From contig JAEWQC010000276.1 in NCBI GenBank assembly GCA_023399355.1, forward strand, positions 7,467 to 71,466: a stretch of 64,000 nucleotides of DNA. The letters run 5' to 3'. The notes below the pieces were generated by a model that saw nothing but the letters and a program-made list of their open reading frames with translations, was not told the DNA's origin and did not search any database. Shown piece by piece: positions 53,362 through 63,300 of the stretch; position 1 is the stretch's first letter, and each line of letters opens with the position of its first letter. Both the position numbers and the translations under genes were made by a program. The DNA is from Bacillota bacterium. Its GTDB lineage: Bacteria > Bacillota > Clostridia > Acetivibrionales > DTU013.

Positions 53362-54546
53362 TCAGCCTTTAACCTGCTCTTTTTCAAGCAACTCTTCAAT
53401 ATAGTCGGTTTCTTCGATGAAGCCGCCTTTCTTTACCTCATACTTGATTCCTCTCCATGTGACATATTTGTTGTTGAAGGAGAAGATCAGGTAGAAGGTG
53501 GCAAATAAATCGAAAAATAACGGAGTGATGATGTCCGCAAGTGCGATCCTGTTTCCGGAAACCAACCGCATTGCAAGGCCATGCAAGACCCTCAGGCACA
53601 TAAAGCCGAGTCCGAGGTATATGATATCCGTGTTCCGGAAAGCAAGGCCCAGGATTATGATGATCCAGTACCAGAAGATCATGAGTACGAATGTTGGAAG
53701 CTCAACAGCAATATGAGCCTTAATACCAACGCCGATCCGTCTGGCATAGTTGAAGGATTTCTCCCTGTCCAGCTTCTGCACATGGCATTCAAGGAATGGC
53801 CCGAGGAACAGCTTGTAACCCATTTTATAAAGGGTGTTGCCAAGATGAAGATCTTCCAGCAGTGAACTTCCGAAAGCCTCAAGGCCCCCTATATCCATCA
53901 GCAGTTGTTTCCTCATGGCAAAAGCAGCACCGGTCGCACCCAGATCCATTCCGACCCTGGTCAGGAACGCCCAGATGAAATCCGTTTCACTGTTCTGTGT
54001 AAACGTAAAGAAACGGGTCCAGAAGTCTTTCCCTCCAACATTAACCTGCCCGCAGGTGGTAATACCGACAGTTTCGTCTTTTAACGGCCGCACCATTTTG
54101 ACGATAAAGTCCTGTCTGATCCTTATATCGCTATCTCCAAACATAACAATACCGTATTTTGCCTTTTTCATACCGTGCACCATATTGGAGCTTTTTCCGT
54201 TAAGGCCGGGCAAAACCGGATTCGCGACAATCTGGCAGTCCACTCCGGGGTATCTGGCAATAATGCCTTTGACGACCGGAATTGCAGGATCATCGGCGTC
54301 CTGAAAACTGAATATATGCTGAAGCGGTCCTTTGTAATTCTGTGCAAACCAGGTTTCAAGATTTTTTTCCAATTCAAAGTCGAGATCCTTGATAGGGTGG
54401 ATAATACTAACACCAACCTTCTCATCCTCCCCACCCGATTCAATCAATCGGTTTGTCCAATTCATGTGGACTTTGAAAAAGATGAGCTGGGCACACCAAA
54501 AAAGGCTGAATAGTATTCCGACAGCTACACAAACATAAAACAACAT
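53362..54546 (-). CDS. Membrane glycosyltransferase, GT21/ceramide-glucosyltransferase-like
   Basis: A 394-residue GT-A protein with an N-terminal transmembrane segment and several hydrophobic C-terminal helices. The catalytic motifs are MFGDSDIRI and LLEDLHLG. It resembles HpnI/ceramide glucosyltransferases, which transfer sugar to lipid acceptors at the membrane. It lies 158 bp from the divergent-sugar fusion gene's stop and converges on it, so it is not clearly part of the cluster. Confidence 0.8.
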   Translation of the reverse strand: MLFYVCVAVGILFSLFWCAQLIFFKVHMNWTNRLIESGGEDEKVGVSIIHPIKDLDFELEKNLETWFAQNYKGPLQHIFSFQDADDPAIPVVKGIIARYPGVDCQIVANPVLPGLNGKSSNMVHGMKKAKYGIVMFGDSDIRIRQDFIVKMVRPLKDETVGITTCGQVNVGGKDFWTRFFTFTQNSETDFIWAFLTRVGMDLGATGAAFAMRKQLLMDIGGLEAFGSSLLEDLHLGNTLYKMGYKLFLGPFLECHVQKLDREKSFNYARRIGVGIKAHIAVELPTFVLMIFWYWIIIILGLAFRNTDIIYLGLGFMCLRVLHGLAMRLVSGNRIALADIITPLFFDLFATFYLIFSFNNKYVTWRGIKYEVKKGGFIEETDYIEELLEKEQVKG

Positions 54547-54661
54547 GATTGTTTTCCCCCATAAAGTAAAGTCATGAATTCATCGTCCCCGACTAATAGG
54601 AAACTAATAATATTATATAACGTATCCTTCCATTATACAACCTGAGTATTATACAACCCTG

Positions 54662-55393
54662 TCATTTCCCCTTCTTCAGCAGCCTCATCGATTCATTCAA
54701 ATGAACCAGGATATGTCGCGTACCCGGCATCAGCAGCAAACCGGACCAGGTTTTACCTCCCCAGTATGCAGCCACTCCACTTGCCTGCGGTACAATATCG
54801 CCTTCCCTCACAAGTATTGAAAGACATGCAGGATCGACTTTCTGTTTCAAGTCCTGCGGCTTCAGAGACAGGATGATTTCCCTGGTTTTTCTCCCTACAG
54901 CATTGCGATATTCTCTTAAAGCGCTCCGATCGATCAGTTTGCTGAGTTCGGTAATTTCTTCCTCATTCATCGCATTTCCAGTATCACGCGCCGACACTTT
55001 CAATTTCCCATACCATCCGCCGGTGTCGAAAACTTGCTGTCCCAGGCCAATCAACACATTCATGGTCATATCCTCTATCCTGGCGGCATGCCACATTTTC
55101 CATGCAATGGACTGATCTTCCTCGTGGTACCTGCGGAAAGCCTCATCGGTCATACCTTCCCACATTTCATCCTCAAAAGAGCACGGAATTGCCGTTGAAG
55201 AATCCTGTCCAGGTTTCTGAGAACCTTTTATGTCTGAAGAACAGCCAACATCTTTCAATATGGCTCCGGAATGCACCATTGCATGAATTTCAAGGCATAT
55301 TCCTATGCACTTTTCAAAATTCACCGGCTTCGGCCACGTATCCTGTAGGATCTTAAACTGCTGATTCCAGTATTTCCTGTTGTGATCCGCCAT
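54662..55393 (-). CDS. DinB-superfamily-like protein
   Basis: A 243-residue protein. The segment RYHEEDQSIAWKMWHAARIEDMTMNVL with its spaced His residues resembles the metal-binding helical bundle of DinB/YfiT proteins. These use mycothiol or bacillithiol or have unknown roles. The match is from pattern only. It has GGGGG upstream of its ATG. Confidence 0.6.
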   Translation of the reverse strand: MADHNRKYWNQQFKILQDTWPKPVNFEKCIGICLEIHAMVHSGAILKDVGCSSDIKGSQKPGQDSSTAIPCSFEDEMWEGMTDEAFRRYHEEDQSIAWKMWHAARIEDMTMNVLIGLGQQVFDTGGWYGKLKVSARDTGNAMNEEEITELSKLIDRSALREYRNAVGRKTREIILSLKPQDLKQKVDPACLSILVREGDIVPQASGVAAYWGGKTWSGLLLMPGTRHILVHLNESMRLLKKGK

Positions 55394-55582
55394 AAAACAA
55401 CCCCCTGTGTCATAATGTCCTGGTCTTTGTTTGCAGCGTTTTTCACATGCTGCTTTACATGATCTTCATAATGGGAATTTTGTCTTTCTTATGTTTCTCG
55501 TATGCTGCTTTTCACTGTCCATCATATTCCATCATTTTTCCTGTGGAATTCACCGCGGTCTTCCGCCGCAACCCGGCAATAA

Positions 55583-55747
55583 TTACTCCGGTGAACTGTC
55601 ATCCGTTTTTGCGAGTTTCTTGTCAGCTTCTCTTCTTTTCTTTTTGTTTTTCTGCTCGTCTTCCTTGATTCTGGTCCGTGGATTGATCTTCCAGGTATTC
55701 CGCATTTGCAGCATCAGATCTGTCATTGTTTTCTTTTTTCCAGCCAT
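55583..55747 (-). CDS. Small basic protein of unknown function
   Basis: A 54-residue basic protein starting MAGKKKTMTDLMLQMRNTW and containing KINPRTRIKEDEQKNKKKRR. The GGAGG eight bases before the ATG supports translation. The strong RNTWxINPRTRI core looks conserved, and I recall similar short clostridial proteins, but no function is known. Confidence 0.6.
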   Translation of the reverse strand: MAGKKKTMTDLMLQMRNTWKINPRTRIKEDEQKNKKKRREADKKLAKTDDSSPE

Positions 55748-56252
55748 ATCCGCTTCCTCCGTCAACAGCTTACCACATTGTTCTTCTAACATTGATATTA
55801 TAAGCCATTCCTATCTTTGTCAATATTTATGTGGGTTTTATACAAGAGCAGGTTAGTGAAGCCAAAAAGGAACAAAAGCAGCAAAGAATCACCACGGTGA
55901 CCGCATGAAGCAAAATAATTCCAAATAGCTACAGAACCCAATTTGATAAAACTACATGATGAGGAGCAGATTAAATATTGGCTGAAAATATCCCGGAAGG
56001 GACTTCTCTGCTGTGATTTGGTTTGCGAATATTATGCTGTCTTGAAGCGTTTCCCGCATTTATACCTTCAAGGAACTTATACATAGCTCTTCTTATAGCT
56101 TTTACGCTGCAACGGTGTAATTTTAATAAACCATGTCAGTGGCTATACAGGAAAATATTTTTCATGCGGTAGCCGTGTTTTACCTTCCGGTTAGCATTGA
56201 CAAAAGGGAGACTCGATTGTATAATATTGAAGTCGGAAGTCAAGAAAACTCT
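55748..56252. other. 505-bp gene-free stretch with a strong promoter
   Basis: I see no gene. Parts of 55850-56100 have protein-like codon stretches interrupted by stops and may be decayed mobile DNA. The right end holds the tRNA promoter at 56197-56225. Confidence 0.5.
56197..56225 (+). promoter_or_regulatory. Consensus sigma-A promoter for the tRNA genes
   Basis: TTGACA (56197-56202), a 17-bp spacer and TATAAT (56220-56225) match the consensus exactly, 27 bp before tRNA-Gly. Confidence 0.92.
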
Positions 56253-56326
56253 GCGGGTGTAGTTCAATGGTAGAACATCAGCCTTCCAAGCTGATTGCGT
56301 GGGTCCGATTCCCATCACCCGCTCCA
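56253..56326 (+). tRNA. tRNA-Gly (anticodon TCC)
   Basis: A 74-nt cloverleaf with acceptor GCGGGTG/CACCCGC, anticodon loop CTTCCAA, T-loop GGTCCGATTCC-like and encoded CCA. It is cotranscribed with tRNA-Arg 49 bp downstream. Confidence 0.95.
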
Positions 56327-56375
56327 ATAACTTTTCGACGGATATGGCCAATGCCCTATCCACAAAAGTGAATAT

Positions 56376-56452
56376 GTGCCTGTAGCTCAGCTGGATAGAG
56401 CAACGGATTTCTAATCCGTTGGCCGGGGGTCCGAATCCCTTCAGGCACACCA
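56376..56452 (+). tRNA. tRNA-Arg (anticodon TCT)
   Basis: A 77-nt cloverleaf with acceptor GTGCCTG/CAGGCAC, anticodon loop TTTCTAA and encoded CCA. The terminator follows directly. Confidence 0.95.
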
Positions 56453-56454
56453 GT

Positions 56455-56485
56455 AATACCAGGCCCTCCGGGGTTTGGTATTTTT
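56455..56485 (+). terminator. Terminator of the tRNA operon
   Basis: AATACCA and TGGTATT flank a GC-rich middle, followed by a run of T. It lies immediately after tRNA-Arg. Confidence 0.85.
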
Positions 56486-56650
56486 ATTAGTATCGGCCAA
56501 TACCGACATTCTACCGGCAACTCACTTTTTACCAACTTTCTACCGACAAGTAAATCAGCCCTTTATAATTTCAAGGATATCCATAACTATTCAATCACGT
56601 GATAATATAAGATCGGAAGGTGATGGATAAATCAGCTACATCAAAGCTGC

Positions 56651-56717
56651 ACCCAGAGTCCGGATTCCATCAGGCGCACCAGTAATACCAAGCTTTTTGT
56701 GGTTTGGTATTTTTATT
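56651..56717 (+). pseudogene. Degenerate tRNA-Arg 3' end plus duplicated terminator
   Basis: 56651-56681 resembles the last part of tRNA-Arg, ending CAGGCGCACCA versus CAGGCACACCA. It is followed by AGTAATACCA and a TGGTATT-type hairpin with T-run at 56684-56717, copying the arrangement after the intact tRNA. This looks like an integration scar at the tRNA-Arg 3' end, about 230 bp from the real one. Confidence 0.7.
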
Positions 56718-56927
56718 TCGTATAGACCAAAATCAATAACCTTCATTCATTTATGATATAATTAACCGTCAACGTCAAATATTGCCGTTTAGAGAATATA
56801 GTACAGAAAAATTGTTATGGGTATGATATGTGCTGTTACTATTATTACAGGAATTCGTTTAGCGATTGAAAAACGCTAGAAAAAGCGCTTCAGATCTTCA
56901 GACGGAGTAACGTCCCCAATTGAAGCC

Positions 56928-56987
56928 GCGAGGTTCAGCCAAGGTAAACAAGCCTGCTTTTTTACCTTGGCTGGATGAATCCCTCGC
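56928..56987. repeat. Large two-part inverted repeat after the AbrB-type gene
   Basis: GCGAGG/CCTCGC encloses CAGCCAAGGTAAA/TTTACCTTGGCTG (13-bp perfect stem). It lies 9 bp past the stop of the minus-strand AbrB gene. There is no T-run, so it may be an RNA-stabilising hairpin or a factor-dependent terminator. Confidence 0.7.
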
Positions 56988-56995
56988 AGTTGCAA

Positions 56996-57235
56996 TTAAT
57001 TCTTCAGTTCATCAATGCAGTTTTTACAAATATTCTTGCCCTTAAAGTCAACGATATCGTTTGCTTCTCCACAAAAAACACAGCCTGGCTCATACTTCTT
57101 GAAAATAATGTTTGCTCCATCGACATAGATCTCCAGAGCGTCCTTTTCAGCTATATCGAGTGTCCTTCTCAGTTCTATCGGAAGTACTATTCGTCCAAGC
57201 TCGTCAACATTCCTTACTATCCCTGTAGCTTTCAT
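56996..57235 (-). CDS. AbrB/SpoVT-type transition-state regulator with CxxC pairs
   Basis: A 79-residue protein. The N-terminal KATGIVRNVDELGRIVLPIELRR is the AbrB swapped-hairpin DNA-binding domain. The C-terminal half has CVFCG and CKNC, a likely zinc-knuckle, seen in some clostridial AbrB paralogues. These regulate post-exponential genes. It is a separate transcript from the signalling operon. Confidence 0.9.
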   Translation of the reverse strand: MKATGIVRNVDELGRIVLPIELRRTLDIAEKDALEIYVDGANIIFKKYEPGCVFCGEANDIVDFKGKNICKNCIDELKN

Positions 57236-57440
57236 AAATTAACTCCTGTTTCCTTTTTTGTACATTATAACATAGTATGTCTTTTTGCACACCAAAATAT
57301 AAGTGTTTGCCAAAGTTTAGTTAAAGTCCGGTAATATTTATTATGCGAAAAGATCTTTATTTCCCCCGTACTGTTTTCGTTCAGCCTGTCATTTTCAGGT
57401 ATCCGCAGCTTCTCCATCCTCTTTTCGGCATCAGGCGGCG

Positions 57441-59096
57441 TTAACCTACAATAACATCACTTCCCTTTATATATTTTAAAATCATCTTGTTCAATTCCTC
57501 CAAATCAACCGGTTTGGACAAATAATCGTTCATTCCCGCAGCAAGGCATTTCTCACGGTCTCCGCTCATAGCCATGGCGGTAACCGCAATGATGGGAATA
57601 TCCATGTAATCTCTTTTTCCCCGGATGATTTTAGTTAGAGTAATTCCGTCCATATCAGGCATCTGGATATCCATCATGATAATATCATAGTGATTCATTG
57701 CCAGCAGTTCAAGGGCGCTTGCCGCATCATTTGCCAAAACAGCTGAATACCCCATGATTACAAGGTATTTTTCAAAAACAATGCCGTTAATTGGGTTGTC
57801 TTCAACGACGAGTATCCTGATCCCTGTCTGTACTGCCGTCTGCGTATCCACACCCGCGATATTCTCCTGCGATCCTGCCTGCGATATTTCTTCCGCATCC
57901 TTGCATATGGTAAAAGGTATGACACAGGTAAAAGTGCTTCCTTCCCCCAAGCGGCTGTCTGCAGTTATTTTCCCGTTCATCAGTTCTGCAAGTTTCAGAG
58001 AAATGGGAAGTCCAAGCCCGGTTCCGCCATACTTCTTTGTAATGGAACTGTCCGCTTGCGTAAAACTGTTAAATATAATATTAAGTTTATCCTTCTCTAT
58101 CCCAATACCGGTATCTGTCACGGAAATTTCTATCAATGCCGTATCACCGGCAATCAACATGTCCTTCCTGTTTGCATTGATCGATATCTCCCCCGATGTG
58201 GTAAATTTTACTGCGTTGCCTGTAAGGTTGTTCAATATCTGCTTCAGACGCATTCCATCCCCATAAACATATTCAGGCACATTGTCCGAAATAGATAGTT
58301 TAAGAACGATATCCTTCCCGATAATGCTTTTTTTAAAAAAATCCGCGGTCTCATTCAAAATCCTTATGATACTGATACGTTCCGTCTCCAGTTTTGCCTT
58401 ACCCACTTCAATTCTTGAAATATCCAAAATATCATTGATAATATGGAGCAGATGATAGGCCGAGTTTTTAATGGTCTCAACATAATCCCGCTGTTCGCCA
58501 TTCAGTCCCGTCATCTCCAGAAGCTGCAGCATCCCGATCACACCGTTCATCGGCGTTCTGATCTCGTGACTCATATTGGCCAGGAATATGCTTTTGGCCA
58601 GATTTGCTGCTTCAGCTTCATCCTTGGCCTTGAGAAATTCTGCAGTGCGCATGGCAACAAGGGCTTCAAGCCCTGTATTCATCATTCTTTCCTTTTCAAT
58701 CAGCTTCAGGTATACTTTGATTCTATTGATTAGTTGATAATCATCCACAGGTTTTGTGAGATAATCTGATGCTCCAAGTTTGAAGCCGCGTCTTTGAAAT
58801 TCATCGGATACATATGCCGCCGTCAGGAAAATAATCGGGATATCCTGGGTCTTTTTCCTGCCTTTGATAATGGAAGCCGTTTCAAAACCGTCCATTCCGT
58901 CCATCTGTATATCAAGTATGATCAAATCCACCATGGTATCCAAAAGTACATCCAGTGCTTTTTCGCCCGAGACAACTTCAATAACCTCTGCGTCAATATA
59001 TTGGTTTATAACGGTTTTTAAAGTAAAGAGGTTATTAGGGTTATCATCTACGATAAGTATTTTATACAGTCTTTTATCCTGCATGTTTTCCTCCAT
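57441..59096 (-). CDS. Hybrid histidine kinase (REC-HisKA-HATPase-REC)
   Basis: A 551-residue cytoplasmic kinase. An N-terminal receiver (VDDNPNNL, LIILDIQMDG with phospho-acceptor Asp) is followed by a coil, a HisKA His in MSHEIRTPMN, an ATPase domain (GTGLGLPIS) and a C-terminal receiver (DIIMMDIQMPDMDG). It lacks transmembrane segments, so its input may come through the first receiver. It follows the CheR-type gene by 13 bp. Confidence 0.93.
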   Translation of the reverse strand: MEENMQDKRLYKILIVDDNPNNLFTLKTVINQYIDAEVIEVVSGEKALDVLLDTMVDLIILDIQMDGMDGFETASIIKGRKKTQDIPIIFLTAAYVSDEFQRRGFKLGASDYLTKPVDDYQLINRIKVYLKLIEKERMMNTGLEALVAMRTAEFLKAKDEAEAANLAKSIFLANMSHEIRTPMNGVIGMLQLLEMTGLNGEQRDYVETIKNSAYHLLHIINDILDISRIEVGKAKLETERISIIRILNETADFFKKSIIGKDIVLKLSISDNVPEYVYGDGMRLKQILNNLTGNAVKFTTSGEISINANRKDMLIAGDTALIEISVTDTGIGIEKDKLNIIFNSFTQADSSITKKYGGTGLGLPISLKLAELMNGKITADSRLGEGSTFTCVIPFTICKDAEEISQAGSQENIAGVDTQTAVQTGIRILVVEDNPINGIVFEKYLVIMGYSAVLANDAASALELLAMNHYDIIMMDIQMPDMDGITLTKIIRGKRDYMDIPIIAVTAMAMSGDREKCLAAGMNDYLSKPVDLEELNKMILKYIKGSDVIVG

Positions 59097-59109
59097 ACCC
59101 TTTTTTTAT

Positions 59110-60333
59110 TCAATTCTCTTTCTCTATTAAAATTTCCTTCTTTCTATATATCCTATTTTCCGGGTCGTATGGAAAGAAAAAATCCTTCCCCTCGTTGTTT
59201 TGAATGCCCTCACTTTTACCAAGCAACAGGAAAGCACTCAGATCCATTGAATCATTAAACAACTTAAATACTTTGTTTTGAAGGCTACTGTTAAAATACA
59301 TCAAAACATTCCGGCAAAGGATCAATTGAAACTCATTCAGAATTCCCATATTGGTCAGGCTATGCTGGAAAAACAGAATCCTGCTCCTGTACCGGTGTTT
59401 TATCCTTGCGCACCTGCCGCTATAACTGAAATATTTCTTAAAATCATTCCGTCCTCCTGCATCCGCATAATTTTGCGCACCCTTTTGAATTACATCAATA
59501 CCGAACATTCCATTTCTTGCTTCCTCTACTATATTCGGATTAAGATCCGTAGCATATATGTGAGTTTTATCCAGCATTCCCGCTTCGTCCAGCAAGATGG
59601 CAAGTGAATAGGGCTCCTCTCCTGTAGAACAGCCTGAGCACCATATTTTTATGCTGGGGTAGGAATCAAGGTATGGCAATATTTTGGTTCTGATCATTTT
59701 AAAAACATTGCTGTCCCTGAAAAACTCCGTTGTTCTGATTGGAAAATCTATCATAAGGTTTTCGAAATATTCCTTGTTCTCCATTAAACTTTCATATATG
59801 CGACTGAAGTCCTGGATTTTCTCTTTTTTAATAAAGATCTGCAGCCTTCTCTTGAGGCTGTTTGTCTGATACTCCCTGAAATCGAAGCCGTATTTGCCAT
59901 AGATTACATCTGCGAACCCGACAATTGTATCCTCGGTAAGTTCCATTCCGGCATCCTCTGAATCGCTGACCGGATATACCCTATCCTCCGAAGTGTCGGA
60001 AGGCCCTCCTATTGCGAGATCAACCGGCGTATTCATCCTTTCGCCGATACTTTTTCTGCTGATGAGCAAGGTTGGGATACCACACCGTAAAAGATAGGAA
60101 TGTAGTGACTTTTTTTGAACATGGACCTTGATTTTCTTTGAGGCATAATATTCACACAGCGTTTTTAACGCATAACCATGAATATTATCCGCTTCATAAA
60201 TGAAAACCTCTATCCTTTTTTCACAAGCGCCCTCCATTAAATTCTGCAGATATTCCCTATCCTCCCTTTTGTGGAGAGAGGACATAATGGATATCAACCT
60301 AATGTTGAAGCTGTCCTCATAAAAAATGTTCAT
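59110..60333 (-). CDS. CheR-type protein methyltransferase with unusual N-terminal region
   Basis: A 407-residue protein. From about residue 130 it is a CheR SAM-dependent methyltransferase (SGCSTGEEPYSLAI, ATDLNP, LILCRNVLMYF). The N-terminal 130 residues have a Rossmann-like pattern with ISRKSIGERM, which I do not recognise. The ATG at 60333 starts 13 bp after the upstream kinase gene stop. No CheB or MCP is adjacent, so the methyl-accepting partner is unknown. Confidence 0.85.
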   Translation of the reverse strand: MNIFYEDSFNIRLISIMSSLHKREDREYLQNLMEGACEKRIEVFIYEADNIHGYALKTLCEYYASKKIKVHVQKKSLHSYLLRCGIPTLLISRKSIGERMNTPVDLAIGGPSDTSEDRVYPVSDSEDAGMELTEDTIVGFADVIYGKYGFDFREYQTNSLKRRLQIFIKKEKIQDFSRIYESLMENKEYFENLMIDFPIRTTEFFRDSNVFKMIRTKILPYLDSYPSIKIWCSGCSTGEEPYSLAILLDEAGMLDKTHIYATDLNPNIVEEARNGMFGIDVIQKGAQNYADAGGRNDFKKYFSYSGRCARIKHRYRSRILFFQHSLTNMGILNEFQLILCRNVLMYFNSSLQNKVFKLFNDSMDLSAFLLLGKSEGIQNNEGKDFFFPYDPENRIYRKKEILIEKEN

Positions 60334-60346
60334 TGCCCTTCTCACC

Positions 60347-63300
60347 TCACTTTTCAGCCTCCACACTATCAATCCATGCATTCAGAATGGTTACGAGCAC
60401 ATCATAATCAACCGGCTTTGATATGTAGTCGTCAGCTCCTGCCTCTAAAGCCTTTTCCTTGTCGCCCTTCAGTGCTTTGGCCGTAATTGCGATAATGGGA
60501 ATCTTTTTCAGTCTTTCATTGTTTTTTATGATACGAATAGCCTCATATCCATCCATAACGGGCATCATAATATCCATGAGCACTATGTCATAATCCTTTA
60601 TTTTAAGTTTCTCAATTGCTTCACGGCCATTATGTGCGGTACCGACTTCCATCCCCATATTTTCAAGTGCGGCTGCCATAACAAATATATTTTTCGCATC
60701 ATCATCCGCAACAAGGATCCGCCTGCCTCTCAGCCCTTCAAAATGGTGGTCCAGGATCTTGTCTCCCGTTATTCGTGTCTCGCTGCCGCTCTTTCCAAGT
60801 TTGTTCAGGAATGCGGACATTTCCTCCTTTAGCCGTTCATAGGAATTCGGAGTTTTTAATATAATGCTGTCGGCGTATTTCCTGATTTCCAGTTCCTGTT
60901 CCGCGTTTAGATTTTTCGCCGTATGCACGATAACCGGTATTCCTGATCCATTTTCATGAATATAACGGCATATATTGATCCCGTTTCCATTCTCCAGCAT
61001 AAGATCCACAATGACAGCATCATAATTCTCCCTGTCGATTTTATCTTTTGCCGCAGTCTCACCGGATGCATAATCTATAACGACTCCGCTGCCTTTAAAC
61101 AATTCATTCAATTCCACCCTTTGCGCCTGATTATCCTCTAATATCAGTATATGTTTTAGTTCTTTATTATCCCGTGCTGCAATGGAATTGATTGCAAGCT
61201 TTATTTCCTCAAGCACCTCCGGCTTTATCGCGTGATCTATCCTGCCCTTATCTCCGGCGTTGCCCTCGTGAACTTCCTTTGAAACAATATAAACGGGAAT
61301 CCTTCGGGTAGCTTCCGCAGATTTCAATACCGCAAGTAAACGCGAACCGCTCATATCGGCCAGATTCAGATCGAGGATAATTCCTGCAGGCCTACAGCTC
61401 TCAGCTTTCTCAATACCGGATTTGCCATCTTGAGCTGTCAATACTTTCAGTCCTTTCATCAGGACATTTTCCATTACTTTTCGCTGGAGTTCGGGATTGT
61501 TGGTTATAACAAGTACCGTTATGTCTTCGGATTGAATCTCCTGAATGTATTCTTTCTTCATTTCATCACCGGTAGAATCCGTGCTGATCCTCTTCCTTGA
61601 GAGTGAGAAATCCGTGCCGATTTCATCCTTATTTTCCGACAGCAGAAGGAAGAACTCACTACCCTGTCCAAATTCACTTGACATGTGGATTTCTCCGCCA
61701 ATCATGCGTGCAAGTTCCTCCGAAATGGAAAGGCCGAGCCCTACTCCTCCATACTCACGCGTCATGGAGGAATTGGCCTGATAGAATGCATCGAATATCT
61801 TTTTCTGACGGTCCCGCGTTATTCCTATTCCGGTATCCTTTACAGCAATTCTCAAAGGCAGCTTCCCCGTACCGTTATAGTCCAGAATCAGTTCTATGCT
61901 TCCTTCCTTTGTAAATTTAAATGCATTGGATAAAAAGTTTCTGACAATCTGTGTAACTTTCAATCTGTCACTATAGATATATCCCTTAATATTGTCCGTT
62001 ACACGGTAATCCAGTTCCTTTTCTTCCGCAAGATTTTTGAACATATCCTTCAGCTCTGCGGCAAAAATACCGGTTTCGAACTTTACCATATTGACCTGCA
62101 TCTTTCCTGCCTCAATCTTGGAGAGGTCGAGAATATCATCGATCAGTGTCAGCAGTTCGACACCTGCGTTATGTATAACTGTTGCCTTTTCAACATCTTT
62201 TTCGTTAAGGCTGCTGCTGGAGTTATCGGAAAGAAGCCTCGATAAAAGTATGATGGAATTGAGCGGAGTTCTGAGTTCATGCGACATGTTCGCAAGAAGC
62301 TCTGACTTATATCTCCCTGCCCTTTCCAATTCTTCCGTGCGGGTATCCAATTCCCTGTTGATGAGATCCATTTGCCTGTTTCTGTCAACCAGGGCTCTAT
62401 TCTGCCTGTCCAGCACCCCTTTTTGCTCTTCCAGTTGAAGATTCATTTGCTGCAGTTCCTGCTGCTGTTCTTCCATTTGCATATTCGCCTGCTGTAATTC
62501 CTCCGCTTGCTGGTTCAGTATCTGCTGCTGCTCCTCCAGTTGGACATTGCTTTCCTGTATGTCTTCCGCATGTTTTTTAAGTTCGAGCTTCACTATTTCG
62601 GATTCCTCAAGCAGACATCTGATCTTTTGAGTCTGAATGTCATTTTTAAGTGTACTTGCAAGAATTGTCCCGACACCTTCCAGAAAATCCAGCTTGCTTT
62701 TTTCCATCTCTGTTAACAAAAATATTTCTACCACACCATAAAGCTTGTCTTCGAAAACCAAAGGAAATGAATAAATGGATGCAGGCACTGTATTTATAAT
62801 TCCAGACTTAATGAGTCCATCGGTTTCATTTGCCTTTTCCAGCAAAATCGGTCTTTTTTCCTTTGCAGCCTGTCCCACGATCCCTTCACCAAGCTTATAT
62901 TCATTTGATATATGACTGTTTTCAACAAAGGCATAGGAGCTTATCAGCTTTAGACTCGCAGTATCCACGTCATAGAGATAGAATACTGAGCTAGCTCCTT
63001 CCACATACCTTGTAATAAAGGAAAGCGCTTTTTCCGCGAGTTGATTTACAGGGATGTTACCGGCTACTGCCACATTGAATCCATTTTTCCCATGCTCGAT
63101 CCACATCCTGTTTTCAAGTACTTCGACCAGTCCGTTAAAGCTCTCGGTCATTTCCGAAATTTCATTCCTGCCAAAGAAATCGGCTTTAATAAACCTTCCC
63201 TCTGACCTCCCCCTGTTCATTGCGTTTTTAAGCATCTTTATAGAGGAGAGAATGCTTCTGATAATCAGCAGTACCAATATGAGAGCTGCACCAAAGCCGG

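Larger units (their letters stand above)
56453..56995. other. 543-bp gene-free stretch
   Basis: It holds the tRNA terminator, a copy of the tRNA-Arg 3' end with its terminator (56651-56717) and a large two-part hairpin (56928-56987). No convincing gene is present. Confidence 0.65.

Noticed and set aside
55850..56100. Possible transposase remnant
   Set aside because: Protein-like stretches are short and interrupted, and I could not match any transposase motif or terminal repeats.
56818..56880. 20-codon plus-strand ORF
   Set aside because: Too short, no ribosome binding site, and in a region that looks like an integration scar.
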